From assembly GCA_003598055.1 (NCBI GenBank), contig QZKI01000013.1, forward strand, positions 19,970-83,969: 64,000 nucleotides of DNA, written 5' to 3'. Below are positions 26,923-35,272 of the stretch, piece by piece. The stretch is from Candidatus Abyssobacteria bacterium SURF_17. Lineage in GTDB: Bacteria > Abyssobacteria > SURF-5. The number at the start of each line of letters is the position of its first letter. Within the stretch, counting starts at the first letter, position 1. Both the position numbers and the translations under genes were made by a program. Under the pieces are notes generated by a model. The model saw only the letters and a list, made by a program, of their open reading frames with translations. It had not been told where the DNA came from and searched no databases.

Positions 26923-28305
26923 ATGAGCGAAGGCTCGACAATATGCGCCGTGTCGACACCGCCCGGCCGCAGCGGCATCGGCATCGTAAGGCTGAGCGGG
27001 CCGGAAGCGATTGACGCAGCCGACCGCTTTTTCACCGCAACCAACGGGAGACCACTGCATGAACAGTCCAACCGGCGGCTCATCCACGGACATGTGCTCG
27101 ATGAAGGATGCGTCGTCGATGAGGTGCTTGCGAGCGTGATGCGCTCCCCTCACAGCTACACGACCGAAGACGTGGTCGAAATAAATTGTCATGGCGGCAT
27201 CATCGCAGTCCGCCGAACGCTCGAACTGGCGCTCAAGGCGGGCGCCAGACTTGCAGAGCCGGGCGAATTCACCAAGCGCGCCTTCCTCGGAGGCCGCATT
27301 GACCTCGCTCAGGCCGAAGCGGTGGCCGACCTCATCGGAGCGAAAACGGCAGCGAGTCTCAGGGCCGCGACGAATCAATTGCAGGGAAGATTGAGCGAAC
27401 GCATCATGGCGCTGCGCGACAGGCTTGCTGACTGCCTCGCTCGCATCGAGGCGACGATAGACTTCCCGGAGGATGAGGTGCCACCACTCCCTGGCGCGGG
27501 CGTCGCGGAAGTCCTGGAAGAAATCCGTGACGGAATAGACGACCTCATCTCGAATGCGCAAGGCGGGAGACTCTACCGCGACGGCATCACGACGGTCATC
27601 GTCGGCAAGCCGAACGTCGGCAAGTCGAGCATCCTCAATGCGATTCTGAGCGAGCCGCGGGCAATCGTCACGGAGGAGCCGGGAACGACGCGCGACGTTA
27701 TCGTGGAATCGGTTGATTTGCGGGGAATCGCTCTGAGACTGTGCGATACGGCCGGCATTCGTGAGCCGGGCTGCGAGGTCGAACGCCTGGGCGTCGAACG
27801 AAGCGAACGCGCGCTCGACGAGGCGGACCTCGCCCTTTTCATCGCCGACTCGTCCCAGCCTCTCTCGGCCGAGGACGTGAGAATCATCGAGCGCCTCGCG
27901 GCAAAGCCCCATGTCATCGTTGCTGCCAACAAGATAGACCTCAAGCAAGATGCAGACATGTCCGAGATTGCCCGAAAACTTCCCGGGAAGAAGGTCGTCC
28001 GCACTTCCGCGACGGAAGGCATCGGCATTAAAGAACTCGGGGAAGCGATATTCAACGAGGTGACGAACGGGGCCGAAATCGCGCCTGAAGAAATCATCGT
28101 GAGCCGGCTCAGACACCAGAAAGCACTCGAAAGGGCACGAACAGCTTTGCGACGGGCGGGGGAAGCGCTCGCGAATGCGCTCTCGCACGAGTTCGTCGCG
28201 GTTGACCTGCGCGACGCGCTCGATGCGCTCGGCGAGATCGTCGGCGCAGTCGTGACCGATGACCTGCTCGAAAGAATCTTCAGTGAATTCTGCATCGGGA
28301 AATAG
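26923..28305 (+). CDS. mnmE: tRNA modification GTPase MnmE
   Basis: With MnmG it makes the 5-carboxymethylaminomethyl or aminomethyl group on wobble uridine 34 of some tRNAs. The 460 residues show the N-terminal tetrahydrofolate-binding domain (CAVSTPPGRSGIGIVRLSG), helical domain, an inserted G domain with GKPNVGKSS, DTAGI and ANKID, and the C-terminal FCIGK whose Cys is catalytic in the family. Confidence 0.96.
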   Translation: MSEGSTICAVSTPPGRSGIGIVRLSGPEAIDAADRFFTATNGRPLHEQSNRRLIHGHVLDEGCVVDEVLASVMRSPHSYTTEDVVEINCHGGIIAVRRTLELALKAGARLAEPGEFTKRAFLGGRIDLAQAEAVADLIGAKTAASLRAATNQLQGRLSERIMALRDRLADCLARIEATIDFPEDEVPPLPGAGVAEVLEEIRDGIDDLISNAQGGRLYRDGITTVIVGKPNVGKSSILNAILSEPRAIVTEEPGTTRDVIVESVDLRGIALRLCDTAGIREPGCEVERLGVERSERALDEADLALFIADSSQPLSAEDVRIIERLAAKPHVIVAANKIDLKQDADMSEIARKLPGKKVVRTSATEGIGIKELGEAIFNEVTNGAEIAPEEIIVSRLRHQKALERARTALRRAGEALANALSHEFVAVDLRDALDALGEIVGAVVTDDLLERIFSEFCIGK

Positions 28306-28335
28306 TGAGAGGGCGAAAGGTGAAGGCAATCTGCC

Positions 28336-28423
28336 GGGGTCAAGTCTTCACAATTCACATTTCGATTGCGATAAACTGTCCGCCTCCCCCCGTTAGGACC
28401 GAAATGTGAATTGTGAAGACCCC
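28336..28423. repeat. Palindromic repeat element upstream of mnmG
   Basis: Inverted arms of 24 matching bases: left 28336-28364 (GGGGTC, five-base difference, then CTTCACAATTCACATTTCG) and right 28400-28423 as its reverse complement. The 35-base centre contains a C-rich tract. It ends 13 bases before the mnmG start. This is the form of a REP/BIME or small non-autonomous transposable element; no transposase is in the window. Confidence 0.75.
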
Positions 28424-28436
28424 AATGGTCGAAGCG

Positions 28437-30296
28437 ATGTACATTTACCCCAAGAAATATGATGTCATCGTCGTCGGTGCGGGGCACGCAGGCTGCGAGG
28501 CCGCGCTAGCCTCAGCCAAGATGGGCTGCGAGACGCTCCTGCTGACCATCTCGCTCGATACCATCGCGCAGATGTCGTGCAATCCCGCCATCGGAGGCCT
28601 CGCCAAGGGACACCTTGTGCGCGAGATAGACGCGCTCGGCGGAGCAATGGCGAAGGTGACCGACGCGACGGGAATTCAGTTCCGCATGCTGAACCGGGGT
28701 AAGGGGCCAGCCGTGTGGGCTCCGCGCGCACAGGCCGACAAGAAAGCCTACCACCTCAAGATGAAGCATCTCTTGGAAGAAGCCGCCGCATTAGACCTCA
28801 AGCAGGCGCTCGTCGAGGATATTTCCATTGAGAACGGGCGCGTGACAGGCGTCATCACGCAGACTCAGACGAAGTTCGAAGGCCATGCCGTGATAATCAC
28901 CACGGGTACGTTTCTTCGCGGTCTCATCCACGTGGGGCTTTCACAGTACGAGGCGGGTAGGGCGGGCGAGTTTCCCTCGAAGAAGCTTTCCGACGCGCTT
29001 GAAAGGATTGGCTTCGAACTCGGCCGCCTCAAAACAGGTACGCCGCCGCGCATCAACAAGAACACCGTTGACTTCTCCGCGTTCACCGAACAGCCGGGCG
29101 ATGTGCCGCCGCCGCCATTCTCATTTTCAACCGACACAATCGAGCGCGAGCAGGTCCCGTGTTACCTCGGTTACACGAACGAGCGCACCCACGAAGTTAT
29201 TCGCAACAATCTTGACCGTTCGCCGCTCTATTCGGGCAAGATTGTCGGCATCGGCCCGCGCTACTGCCCTTCCATCGAGGACAAGGTGGTCAAATTCCCG
29301 GAGAAGAAGCAGCACCAGATTTTCCTCGAGCCCGAGGGCATCGAGACAGACGAGCTCTATTGCAACGGCATACCGAGCAGTCTTCCCGAAGACGTCCAGT
29401 TGCAGTTCCTCCGCACCATTCGCGGGCTCGAGCAGGCTGAAATTATGCGCTCCGGCTACGCCATCGAATACGATTTCGCGCCTCCTTCTCAGATAAAAGC
29501 CACCATGGAGACGAGAAAGGTCGAGAACCTGTATTTCGCCGGTCAGATAAACGGGACATCCGGCTACGAAGAGGCGGCCGCGCAGGGACTCATGGCGGGA
29601 ATCAATGCAGCGCTCAAACTGCGAGGCGACGTGCCCCTCGTTCTGGACCGCTCGCAGGCGTACATCGGTGTGCTGCTCGACGACCTCGTCACCAAAGAGA
29701 TACGCGAGCCGTATCGTATGTTCACCGCACGCGCGGAATACCGCCTGCTGCTCAGGCAGGATAACGCTGACCTGCGCCTCATGCCCATCGGCCACAGACT
29801 TGGGCTTGTGGATGATGCTGCGTTCGAACGATTGGAGAATAAGCGCGAGCGCATCGAAGAAGAACTCCTCAGGCTGAGAAACAATCGGCTCGCACCTTCC
29901 GAAACCGCGGACCGGCTTCTCGTCGAGCGTGGAACGGGGCCGCTCAAAGACGGAGCCACCCTCGAACAACTCCTCCGCCGCCCGGAGCTGAACATTGAAG
30001 ACGTATACGCGCTTGCCGGATTGGCGGTCCCTGAAAAGAATGTCGCCGAGCAGGTGCAGATTGAGGTGAAATACGACGGCTACATCAAACGCCAGCTTGC
30101 ACACATCGAGAAGCTGAAAAAGCTCGAGGATGCAGCCGTTCCCAACGAGTTCGACTTCTCCCGCCTTCACGGGCTCTCGACCGAGGGCCGCGAAAAGTTG
30201 ATGCGATTCCGCCCCGCCTCCGTCGGTCAGGCTGCGCGCATTTCGGGCGTCAGCCCCTCCGACATCTCCATCCTGATGATATATCTGCGGAAGTAG
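28437..30296 (+). CDS. mnmG: tRNA uridine-5-carboxymethylaminomethyl modification enzyme MnmG
   Basis: FAD- and NADH-using partner of MnmE in U34 modification. The 619 residues open with YDVIVVGAGHAGCEAALASA (FAD site), then CNPAIGGLAKGHLVREIDALGG, and have FAGQINGTSGYEEAAAQGL and the C-terminal domain ending with SDISILMIYLRK. ATG 28437 is taken as start. A GTG at 28413 is in frame, but it falls inside the right arm of the palindromic repeat, so the extra eight codons are likely not native. Confidence 0.96.
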   Translation: MYIYPKKYDVIVVGAGHAGCEAALASAKMGCETLLLTISLDTIAQMSCNPAIGGLAKGHLVREIDALGGAMAKVTDATGIQFRMLNRGKGPAVWAPRAQADKKAYHLKMKHLLEEAAALDLKQALVEDISIENGRVTGVITQTQTKFEGHAVIITTGTFLRGLIHVGLSQYEAGRAGEFPSKKLSDALERIGFELGRLKTGTPPRINKNTVDFSAFTEQPGDVPPPPFSFSTDTIEREQVPCYLGYTNERTHEVIRNNLDRSPLYSGKIVGIGPRYCPSIEDKVVKFPEKKQHQIFLEPEGIETDELYCNGIPSSLPEDVQLQFLRTIRGLEQAEIMRSGYAIEYDFAPPSQIKATMETRKVENLYFAGQINGTSGYEEAAAQGLMAGINAALKLRGDVPLVLDRSQAYIGVLLDDLVTKEIREPYRMFTARAEYRLLLRQDNADLRLMPIGHRLGLVDDAAFERLENKRERIEEELLRLRNNRLAPSETADRLLVERGTGPLKDGATLEQLLRRPELNIEDVYALAGLAVPEKNVAEQVQIEVKYDGYIKRQLAHIEKLKKLEDAAVPNEFDFSRLHGLSTEGREKLMRFRPASVGQAARISGVSPSDISILMIYLRK

Positions 30297-30377
30297 ACGC
30301 CACCCCCGCACACGAGTCCATGCGCGAGCCCATCTCCGCATCGCCCGAACTAATACCCAAATGAGAAAATATATGGC

Positions 30378-30393
30378 TGTGACCTATGTCACA
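30378..30393. promoter_or_regulatory. Perfect CRP-type palindrome
   Basis: TGTGA-N6-TCACA (TGTGACCTATGTCACA) matches the CRP/FNR-family class consensus exactly, with N6 = CCTATG. It lies between mnmG and the next promoter, centred about 150 bases before the likely transcript start, further away than usual for direct CRP activation. Confidence 0.45.
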
Positions 30394-30501
30394 GAAACAA
30401 CCTCTTCGCGGGGCTCATAATCATTCCAAACAGTTGGCGATTGTATCCGCCGATGGCATGTTCCGTGGGCTCTCTGTTCCGTGAGCTCCCTGTGAGTTCC
30501 C

Positions 30502-30530
30502 TTGACAAACCATCGGGCGGATGCTACAAT
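30502..30530 (+). promoter_or_regulatory. Promoter of the methyltransferase/triheme gene pair
   Basis: TTGACA (30502-30507), 17-base spacer, TACAAT (30525-30530). Transcription should start near 30537, giving a 5' leader of about 255 bases before the GTG start of the methyltransferase. Confidence 0.75.
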
Positions 30531-30540
30531 CCCGCCCAAT

Positions 30541-30785
30541 TTTAGGAGGGTTGCTGTCAGCGTAAACAGCCAGTTGTCATTCTTCTTGATATTACCCCAA
30601 GTATCCCACGCCTGGTAGACCACCCCAGTACAAATGGCGTTTGTTTGGTTTCATTAGGGTGAAGTTGAAACTTCACCTGAGGGCCCGAAATATGGGCCGG
30701 TCTTTGCAGCAAGGTCGGCAAAGCTGGACAAGCGCGAGTTTTCGCCAGTCGGCGGGACCGAATATGGACTCTGAAAAAGGAGGCG
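30541..30785 (+). promoter_or_regulatory. Long, strongly foldable 5' leader (unclassified)
   Basis: The leader holds several stems by eye: GCTGT/ACAGC (about 30553-30570), GGTGAAGT-TGAA-ACTTCACC (30658-30677), GGCCC/GGGCC (30682-30698), CTTTGC/GCAAAG (30702-30723), CGCC/GGCG (30743-30754), and an outer CGGTC/GACCG (30698-30702 with 30756-30760). A near-repeat CCGAAATATGG and CCGAATATGG flanks this domain on both sides. It does not match any riboswitch consensus that I can recall, and the ribosome site AGGAGG follows directly. Confidence 0.45.
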
Positions 30786-30792
30786 TAGGGAA

Positions 30793-31818
30793 GTGACAAC
30801 AACCAAGAATCACGAAGAAGTATCAACTAAACAAGTACTGGGCCAGATGCTTGTGGGCGCATGGATGACACAGGCCATCTACGTTGCGGCGGAACTCGGG
30901 ATTGCGGATTTGCTCGCTGCAGGTCCTCGAACGGTCGAAGAGTTGGCAGAGGACTGCCATGCACACGCCAGTTCCCTCTATCGGGTGCTGCGTGCTCTAG
31001 CGAGTGTGGGCATATTCGCCGAAGATGCGCATGGGCGATTCTCACTGACGCCGCTCGCCGAACAACTGCGGAGCGACGCACCGGACCCCCAGCGGGCATT
31101 TGCCATCATGCTAGGAGCAGAATTCTATAAGTCGTGGGGAAAGCTGCTGCACGGGGTGAAGACGGGCGGAGAGGCATTCCGCACGGCGTTCGGCGTACCG
31201 TTTTTTCAATACATGACAGAGCATCCTGAGCGCCACAGCATTTATGATGCTGCTATGGAGAGCTTCGCGGTCGGCGAGACCGAGCCCATGATCGATGCAT
31301 ATGATTTCTCTCCATTCAAAACCGTAGCCGATGTCGGTGGCGGTAACGGCCTGGTGTTAGCCTCGATTCTCAAGCGGCATCCGGGAATGAAGGGCATCCT
31401 GTTCGATTTACCTGCCGTAGCGGACCGCGCTCGAACCATCGTCTCGGGTTTCAGTTTGGATGGTCAATGCCAGATTGTGGGAGGAGATTTCTTTGCTTCG
31501 GTACCGACGGGAGTCGATGCATACGTACTACGGCACATCATCCATGATTGGAACGATGACGATGCGGTTGCCATCCTGCGCAATTGTCGCGAGGCGATGA
31601 ATCCCGAAGGCAGAGTATTAGTGGTTGAGATTGTGATACCGCCCGGGAACGAGCCGTGTTTCGGAAAGTGGCTCGACCTGATGATGCTGGTCGTCGGCGG
31701 CCGCGAACGCACAGAAGAACAGTACCGGCGATTGTTCGCGGAGGCGGGGTTGAAATTGAGCCGCATTGTTCCCACCGCAGCGGAAATCAGCGTCATTGAG
31801 GGAATACGGGCATCATAG
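30793..31818 (+). CDS. SAM-dependent O-methyltransferase (winged-helix dimerisation type)
   Basis: Small-molecule methyltransferase of the family that includes hydroxyneurosporene and plant-type O-methyltransferases. The 341 residues have an N-terminal winged-helix dimerisation domain (GIADLLAAGPRTVEELAEDC) and a Rossmann SAM domain: VADVGGGNGLVLASIL (motif I), ILFDLPAV, VLRHIIHDWNDDDAVAIL with the likely catalytic His, and GRVLVVEIVIP. GTG start with AGGAGG ten bases ahead. The substrate is unknown. It is followed by the triheme lipoprotein gene 33 bp on. Confidence 0.88.
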   Translation: MTTTKNHEEVSTKQVLGQMLVGAWMTQAIYVAAELGIADLLAAGPRTVEELAEDCHAHASSLYRVLRALASVGIFAEDAHGRFSLTPLAEQLRSDAPDPQRAFAIMLGAEFYKSWGKLLHGVKTGGEAFRTAFGVPFFQYMTEHPERHSIYDAAMESFAVGETEPMIDAYDFSPFKTVADVGGGNGLVLASILKRHPGMKGILFDLPAVADRARTIVSGFSLDGQCQIVGGDFFASVPTGVDAYVLRHIIHDWNDDDAVAILRNCREAMNPEGRVLVVEIVIPPGNEPCFGKWLDLMMLVVGGRERTEEQYRRLFAEAGLKLSRIVPTAAEISVIEGIRAS

Positions 31819-31851
31819 CATCTTACCGTTAGAATTGAAAGGAGAACGTCC

Positions 31852-32745
31852 GTGAAGAGCTTAATGGCTCTGTCCGTTGTCGCACTGGTCCTGGTGATGG
31901 GGTGCGCCACGGACCAATCAAAGGAGATTGCTCAACTGAGGCAGGAAGTAAGCGATCTGAAGGTTCTGGCTGGCCCGCCTCCCACGTCCCTGGACACGTT
32001 GTATCCCCCTGAGGCGGATGCGCCCGTCTATCAGATAAAGATGTTTGAAATGGAAGCCCCGTTTACGGGCATCGCTATCGAGACGGGCAAGGGAAACTTT
32101 GAACTAGCCAAGGCGTACTTTGAAAGGTTCAGGACACAGTATCTGGAAGTCTCGAAGATGGTGCCCGAGTGGGAAAAGGAGTACCCTTTGGAGCCGGTTG
32201 AGCAGCTTGGGGCATCGCTTGAGACCGGGGAGCAGGACAAGATAATGGCGGCATTTGGGGCGGTCGCCGGGGCGTGCAATGACTGCCACTTCCTCAACAT
32301 GCCCAAGGTACAGCAGAAGTATCACTGGGAAGATTGTTCCGGAATCATGGTGTCAGACCCGGTGACAAAGGAAAACGTGAAATATAGCCAGTTTATGGTG
32401 AATCTGAACGTGTCCTTCGTCGGTATCGGATTGGAACTTGAGCAGGGACAGCCGGATAATGCTCTGAAGCACTTTGAAGCGCTCAACAGCAGGTATCAAA
32501 CCTTGAAGGAAACCTGCGGAGCATGTCATCAGACGGAGAGGGAGTACTACGTTGACGATAACGTGCAGGCACTCATAAATACGCTGGGAGCAACGCTGAG
32601 GACTTCGTCTCCGGATACGAACTCGGTACGAACATTGAGCCAGCAGATTGGAATGGAGAGTTGCATGAAGTGCCATTGGCTGCATATCCCCGCGACATAT
32701 GCTAAGGCTCAATGGAACGAGAGAAAACAAGGCGGAGAAGAATAG
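31852..32745 (+). CDS. Triheme c-type cytochrome lipoprotein with two similar halves
   Basis: Exported electron-transfer lipoprotein of 297 residues. The N-terminus is a lipoprotein signal with Cys18 in VMGCA, then a short coiled-coil-like stretch (KEIAQLRQEVSDLKVL). Three CxxCH sites are at C142 (CNDCH), C222 (CGACH) and C271 (CMKCH). The first and second halves look alike (GIAIETGKGNFELAKAYFE versus GIGLELEQGQPDNALKHFE, each ahead of a CxxCH), suggesting internal duplication of a four-helix cytochrome c'-like unit. GTG start. No membrane partner is adjacent. The exact family is not recognised. Confidence 0.8.
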   Translation: MKSLMALSVVALVLVMGCATDQSKEIAQLRQEVSDLKVLAGPPPTSLDTLYPPEADAPVYQIKMFEMEAPFTGIAIETGKGNFELAKAYFERFRTQYLEVSKMVPEWEKEYPLEPVEQLGASLETGEQDKIMAAFGAVAGACNDCHFLNMPKVQQKYHWEDCSGIMVSDPVTKENVKYSQFMVNLNVSFVGIGLELEQGQPDNALKHFEALNSRYQTLKETCGACHQTEREYYVDDNVQALINTLGATLRTSSPDTNSVRTLSQQIGMESCMKCHWLHIPATYAKAQWNERKQGGEE

Positions 32746-32779
32746 GCTCTCGATCTCACGGGAGGAAATTGCGTATGTG

Positions 32780-33910
32780 TCACGAACGCCGGTTGGGCAA
32801 ACCCAACTTCATGAAAGGCTTCTCAACCAATACGTGCGATATAGTTGAGACCACGAGTACGATGATGATGATAAGCAATACCTTCACTGAAGGATGGGCA
32901 TCTACCTTGGCTTGAATGAAACACATCACCGGCAAATGCCACAAGTAGGCGCTGTAGCTGACAACCCCCATAAACCGCAGCGGGGTGGAACCGAGTACCC
33001 GACTCACAAGGCCTGCGCCGCTCAAGCACAAGAACAGAAAGAACGCCCACAGGAATCCAAACACTGCCGAGTGAACATACGTCAGGGACCACCTGAACTC
33101 TTGACCCGAGACCGACGTCCAGAAACGAGGAATCAGCAGCACGATTGTGAGGAACGCCATTATCGCGACCAAATTAAGAAGTCCCCTCGCATACAATGGT
33201 TTGAGTCTCTTCGGCTTGAAAATCCTGGACTGAAGGAGCGCTGTCAAAGACCCCATCAGGAAAACAGGTAGGTTGCGCGCTAAGGAAATACGACTCACCT
33301 CAAACTCCTCGGGACGCCAGGGAGGCCACAAAACAAAACGAATCAATATGCTTGCAGCAACGACGAACAAGGCGGCAGCTAATGGATTCTTCTTGAGAGG
33401 CACGCAGAACAGGAATGCCACGAACGGCAGCAGAACGTAGTACTTGACTTCCACCGGAATTGCCCAAAAGATATTCTTCCCTTCGCGTAGCAACAAGTGG
33501 TTCACGAACTCGGACCGCGAAATGGGAACGAAATAGGGCACATTAAGATGCGTCGAAAAGATGTGACTGACAAGAAGAACCAGGAAGAAGAGCGGGAATA
33601 TTCTGAGAAACCGCCTGCGAGCATAAATACTCCACACGCTCAATTCCAGGAACTGCGATTTCTGTCTCTTCACCGGCGGCAGGGTCAGCAAGAATGAACT
33701 CAAGACAAAGAACAGAAGAACACCGCATATGTCGAACCTTGCCAAGCTGAACAGCGGGGTCAGATGAATTCCAGCATTCCCCATGTGGCCGAGAAGGACA
33801 AAAAGGATTGCCACTCCCCTCAGGCCGTCCAGCGAATCTATCTGCAGACCGGTCGAAGACGATTTTCTCAGAATTGGCTCTACCAGTGTGGGGAGTCTTG
33901 GGGACCGCAT
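32780..33910 (-). CDS. Acyltransferase family 3 (OafA/YrhL-like) membrane protein
   Basis: Integral-membrane O-acyltransferase that usually acetylates sugars of cell-surface polymers. About ten hydrophobic helices are visible, and the N-terminal signature IDSLDGLRGVAILFVLLGH carries the conserved R and H. From ATG 33910 it is 376 residues; TTG 33946 is an in-frame alternative. It converges on the triheme gene. No polysaccharide genes are adjacent, so the acceptor is unknown. Confidence 0.88.
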   Translation of the reverse strand: MRSPRLPTLVEPILRKSSSTGLQIDSLDGLRGVAILFVLLGHMGNAGIHLTPLFSLARFDICGVLLFFVLSSFLLTLPPVKRQKSQFLELSVWSIYARRRFLRIFPLFFLVLLVSHIFSTHLNVPYFVPISRSEFVNHLLLREGKNIFWAIPVEVKYYVLLPFVAFLFCVPLKKNPLAAALFVVAASILIRFVLWPPWRPEEFEVSRISLARNLPVFLMGSLTALLQSRIFKPKRLKPLYARGLLNLVAIMAFLTIVLLIPRFWTSVSGQEFRWSLTYVHSAVFGFLWAFFLFLCLSGAGLVSRVLGSTPLRFMGVVSYSAYLWHLPVMCFIQAKVDAHPSVKVLLIIIIVLVVSTISHVLVEKPFMKLGLPNRRS

Positions 33911-34049
33911 ATATCCGACTGTAACCCTTGGGGTGTCAAAGGTCAATCCCGGTGAAGGGTGTCAGTTCTTGGCACAGTCGACACTTGCTGTAAGGCCTAC
34001 ACTCTAATGCCGTGTGCGCATATGAGGAGGGAAACTGGACCGCGCTCTT

Positions 34050-34499
34050 TTAATCGCTTGCTTGGGGTTCGCGGGCGGCTGCTTCCGATTTGAGCCGGTT
34101 CGCTTCAGCAAGCTCGGCGAAAGAACGCCGTTTCAGCAGCTCGATGAGAGAATCCTGCGCCTCGCGCCATACCTCATGCACGGCGCAGATAGGCCGGTTC
34201 TCACAAGAGTTCCCGTTCAAGAGGCACACATTGAGCGCTATCTGACCCTCAATGGCTTCGAGCACATCCAGAAGAGTTATCTCATTCGGGTCTTTCACCA
34301 GCGTAAAGCCGCCGCCGGTTCCGCGTGTCGAGCTCACGATTCCCGCGCGTGAGAGACCTTGAAATATCTTGGAAAGGAAGCTTGGGGGGATATTCTGGCG
34401 TTCAGATATCTCGCTCAGCAGACATATCGTACCTTTTGGCTGCGAGCACAAGTATAAAACACCGCGTATCGCGTACTCCGCGGCGCGCGTTATTTGCAT
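34050..34499 (-). CDS. Rrf2-family transcription regulator (second copy)
   Basis: 149-residue winged-helix regulator. MQITRAAEYAIRGVLYL begins the family domain, NIPPSFLSKIFQGLSRAGIV is the recognition region, GTGGGFTL the wing, and C92, C99, C105 (VCLLNGNSCENRPIC) could hold an Fe-S cluster. The cysteine positions closely match those of the Rrf2 protein at 8310-8726, though the overall sequences differ, so the two likely sense related signals for different targets. GGAGGAAG ribosome site precedes the ATG. The next gene on the strand is the upstream protease, so the target is not obvious. Confidence 0.9.
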   Translation of the reverse strand: MQITRAAEYAIRGVLYLCSQPKGTICLLSEISERQNIPPSFLSKIFQGLSRAGIVSSTRGTGGGFTLVKDPNEITLLDVLEAIEGQIALNVCLLNGNSCENRPICAVHEVWREAQDSLIELLKRRSFAELAEANRLKSEAAAREPQASD

Positions 34500-34534
34500 C
34501 CAACTTCCTCCTTACTGCAACGTTCAAACATCAC

Positions 34535-34563
34535 ATTATGCCAACAAAACTCTCTTTTGTAAA
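34535..34563 (-). promoter_or_regulatory. Promoter and candidate operator of the second Rrf2 gene
   Basis: Minus strand TTTACA (34563-34558), 17-base spacer, CATAAT (34540-34535). A perfect palindrome, ACAAAA-N5-TTTTGT (34544-34560), fills the spacer and is a good place for autorepression. Confidence 0.6.
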
Positions 34564-34598
34564 ATGGTTTCCCTGAATGGGGCACAGTTTGCTTCTCA

Positions 34599-35234
34599 CT
34601 AAAAGCCTAACGGTCCGGCGATATAATTGAATATCTGCATCGGCACGGCCACAATATGGCGGAACACGCCCGTCATGAGAAACAGGATGAGGATGATGAA
34701 ACCGAACTGTTCCAGCCTCCGGAACTGCCATGCTGTTTGCATGGGGAGATAGTGATACAACACATGTGAGCCGTCGAGCGGCGGAATGGGAATGAGATTG
34801 AACACCGCAAGCACAACATTCAGATACATGAGGTATTGCAGGATGAACACGATTGGACGGATGAACGGAAATCCGCCGAATACATAAATCGTCCTGAGCA
34901 ATGTTGCCGCCAACAGCGCGAGCACCAGATTACTGGCGATTCCGGACACGGAAACAAGAATGTCATCACGCCGGTAATTGTTGAACCGCCTCGGGTTAAC
35001 CGGCACCGGCTTTGCCCAGCCGAGCAGGAACGGCGTGCCCATCAGCAATGCCAACAGGGGAAACGCAATGGTCCCGATTGGGTCGATGTGAGGGATGGGA
35101 TTCAGCGTCATCCGGCCGGAGAGCATCGCGGTATCATCGCCACACCGGTATGCCATCCATGCGTGCGCAAACTCGTGTACGCAACAGGAAAAGAGAAGAA
35201 TCACGTATATCGCCAGTATGTATTCTGTGGGCAT
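34599..35234 (-). CDS. Site-2 protease-like M50 family membrane metalloprotease
   Basis: Intramembrane zinc protease. The 211-residue protein has the zinc motif HEFAH in the first helix region and the second motif NLIPIPPLDGS with the third ligand Asp, within five to six hydrophobic helices. No PDZ or CBS domain is attached; this short form is the common 'YwhC-like' type. ATG 35234 is preferred; TTG 35276, which overlaps the dnaJ stop, would add 14 polar residues. It follows dnaJ closely. Confidence 0.9.
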   Translation of the reverse strand: MPTEYILAIYVILLFSCCVHEFAHAWMAYRCGDDTAMLSGRMTLNPIPHIDPIGTIAFPLLALLMGTPFLLGWAKPVPVNPRRFNNYRRDDILVSVSGIASNLVLALLAATLLRTIYVFGGFPFIRPIVFILQYLMYLNVVLAVFNLIPIPPLDGSHVLYHYLPMQTAWQFRRLEQFGFIILILFLMTGVFRHIVAVPMQIFNYIAGPLGF

Positions 35235-35272
35235 GCTCTGTTTTCCGGGTTCCCCTCCGCCAGCCGGTCGCC

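Noticed and set aside
26671..28329. 552-codon minus-strand frame across jag and mnmE
   Set aside because: Runs opposite to two complete, conserved genes; caused by GC-rich codon use.
29127..30341. 404-codon minus-strand frame over mnmG
   Set aside because: Antisense of mnmG with no recognisable motif.
30541..30785. c-di-GMP, cobalamin, SAM-I, FMN and TPP riboswitch identity for the leader
   Set aside because: None of the consensus cores of these classes as I remember them could be placed on the leader sequence.
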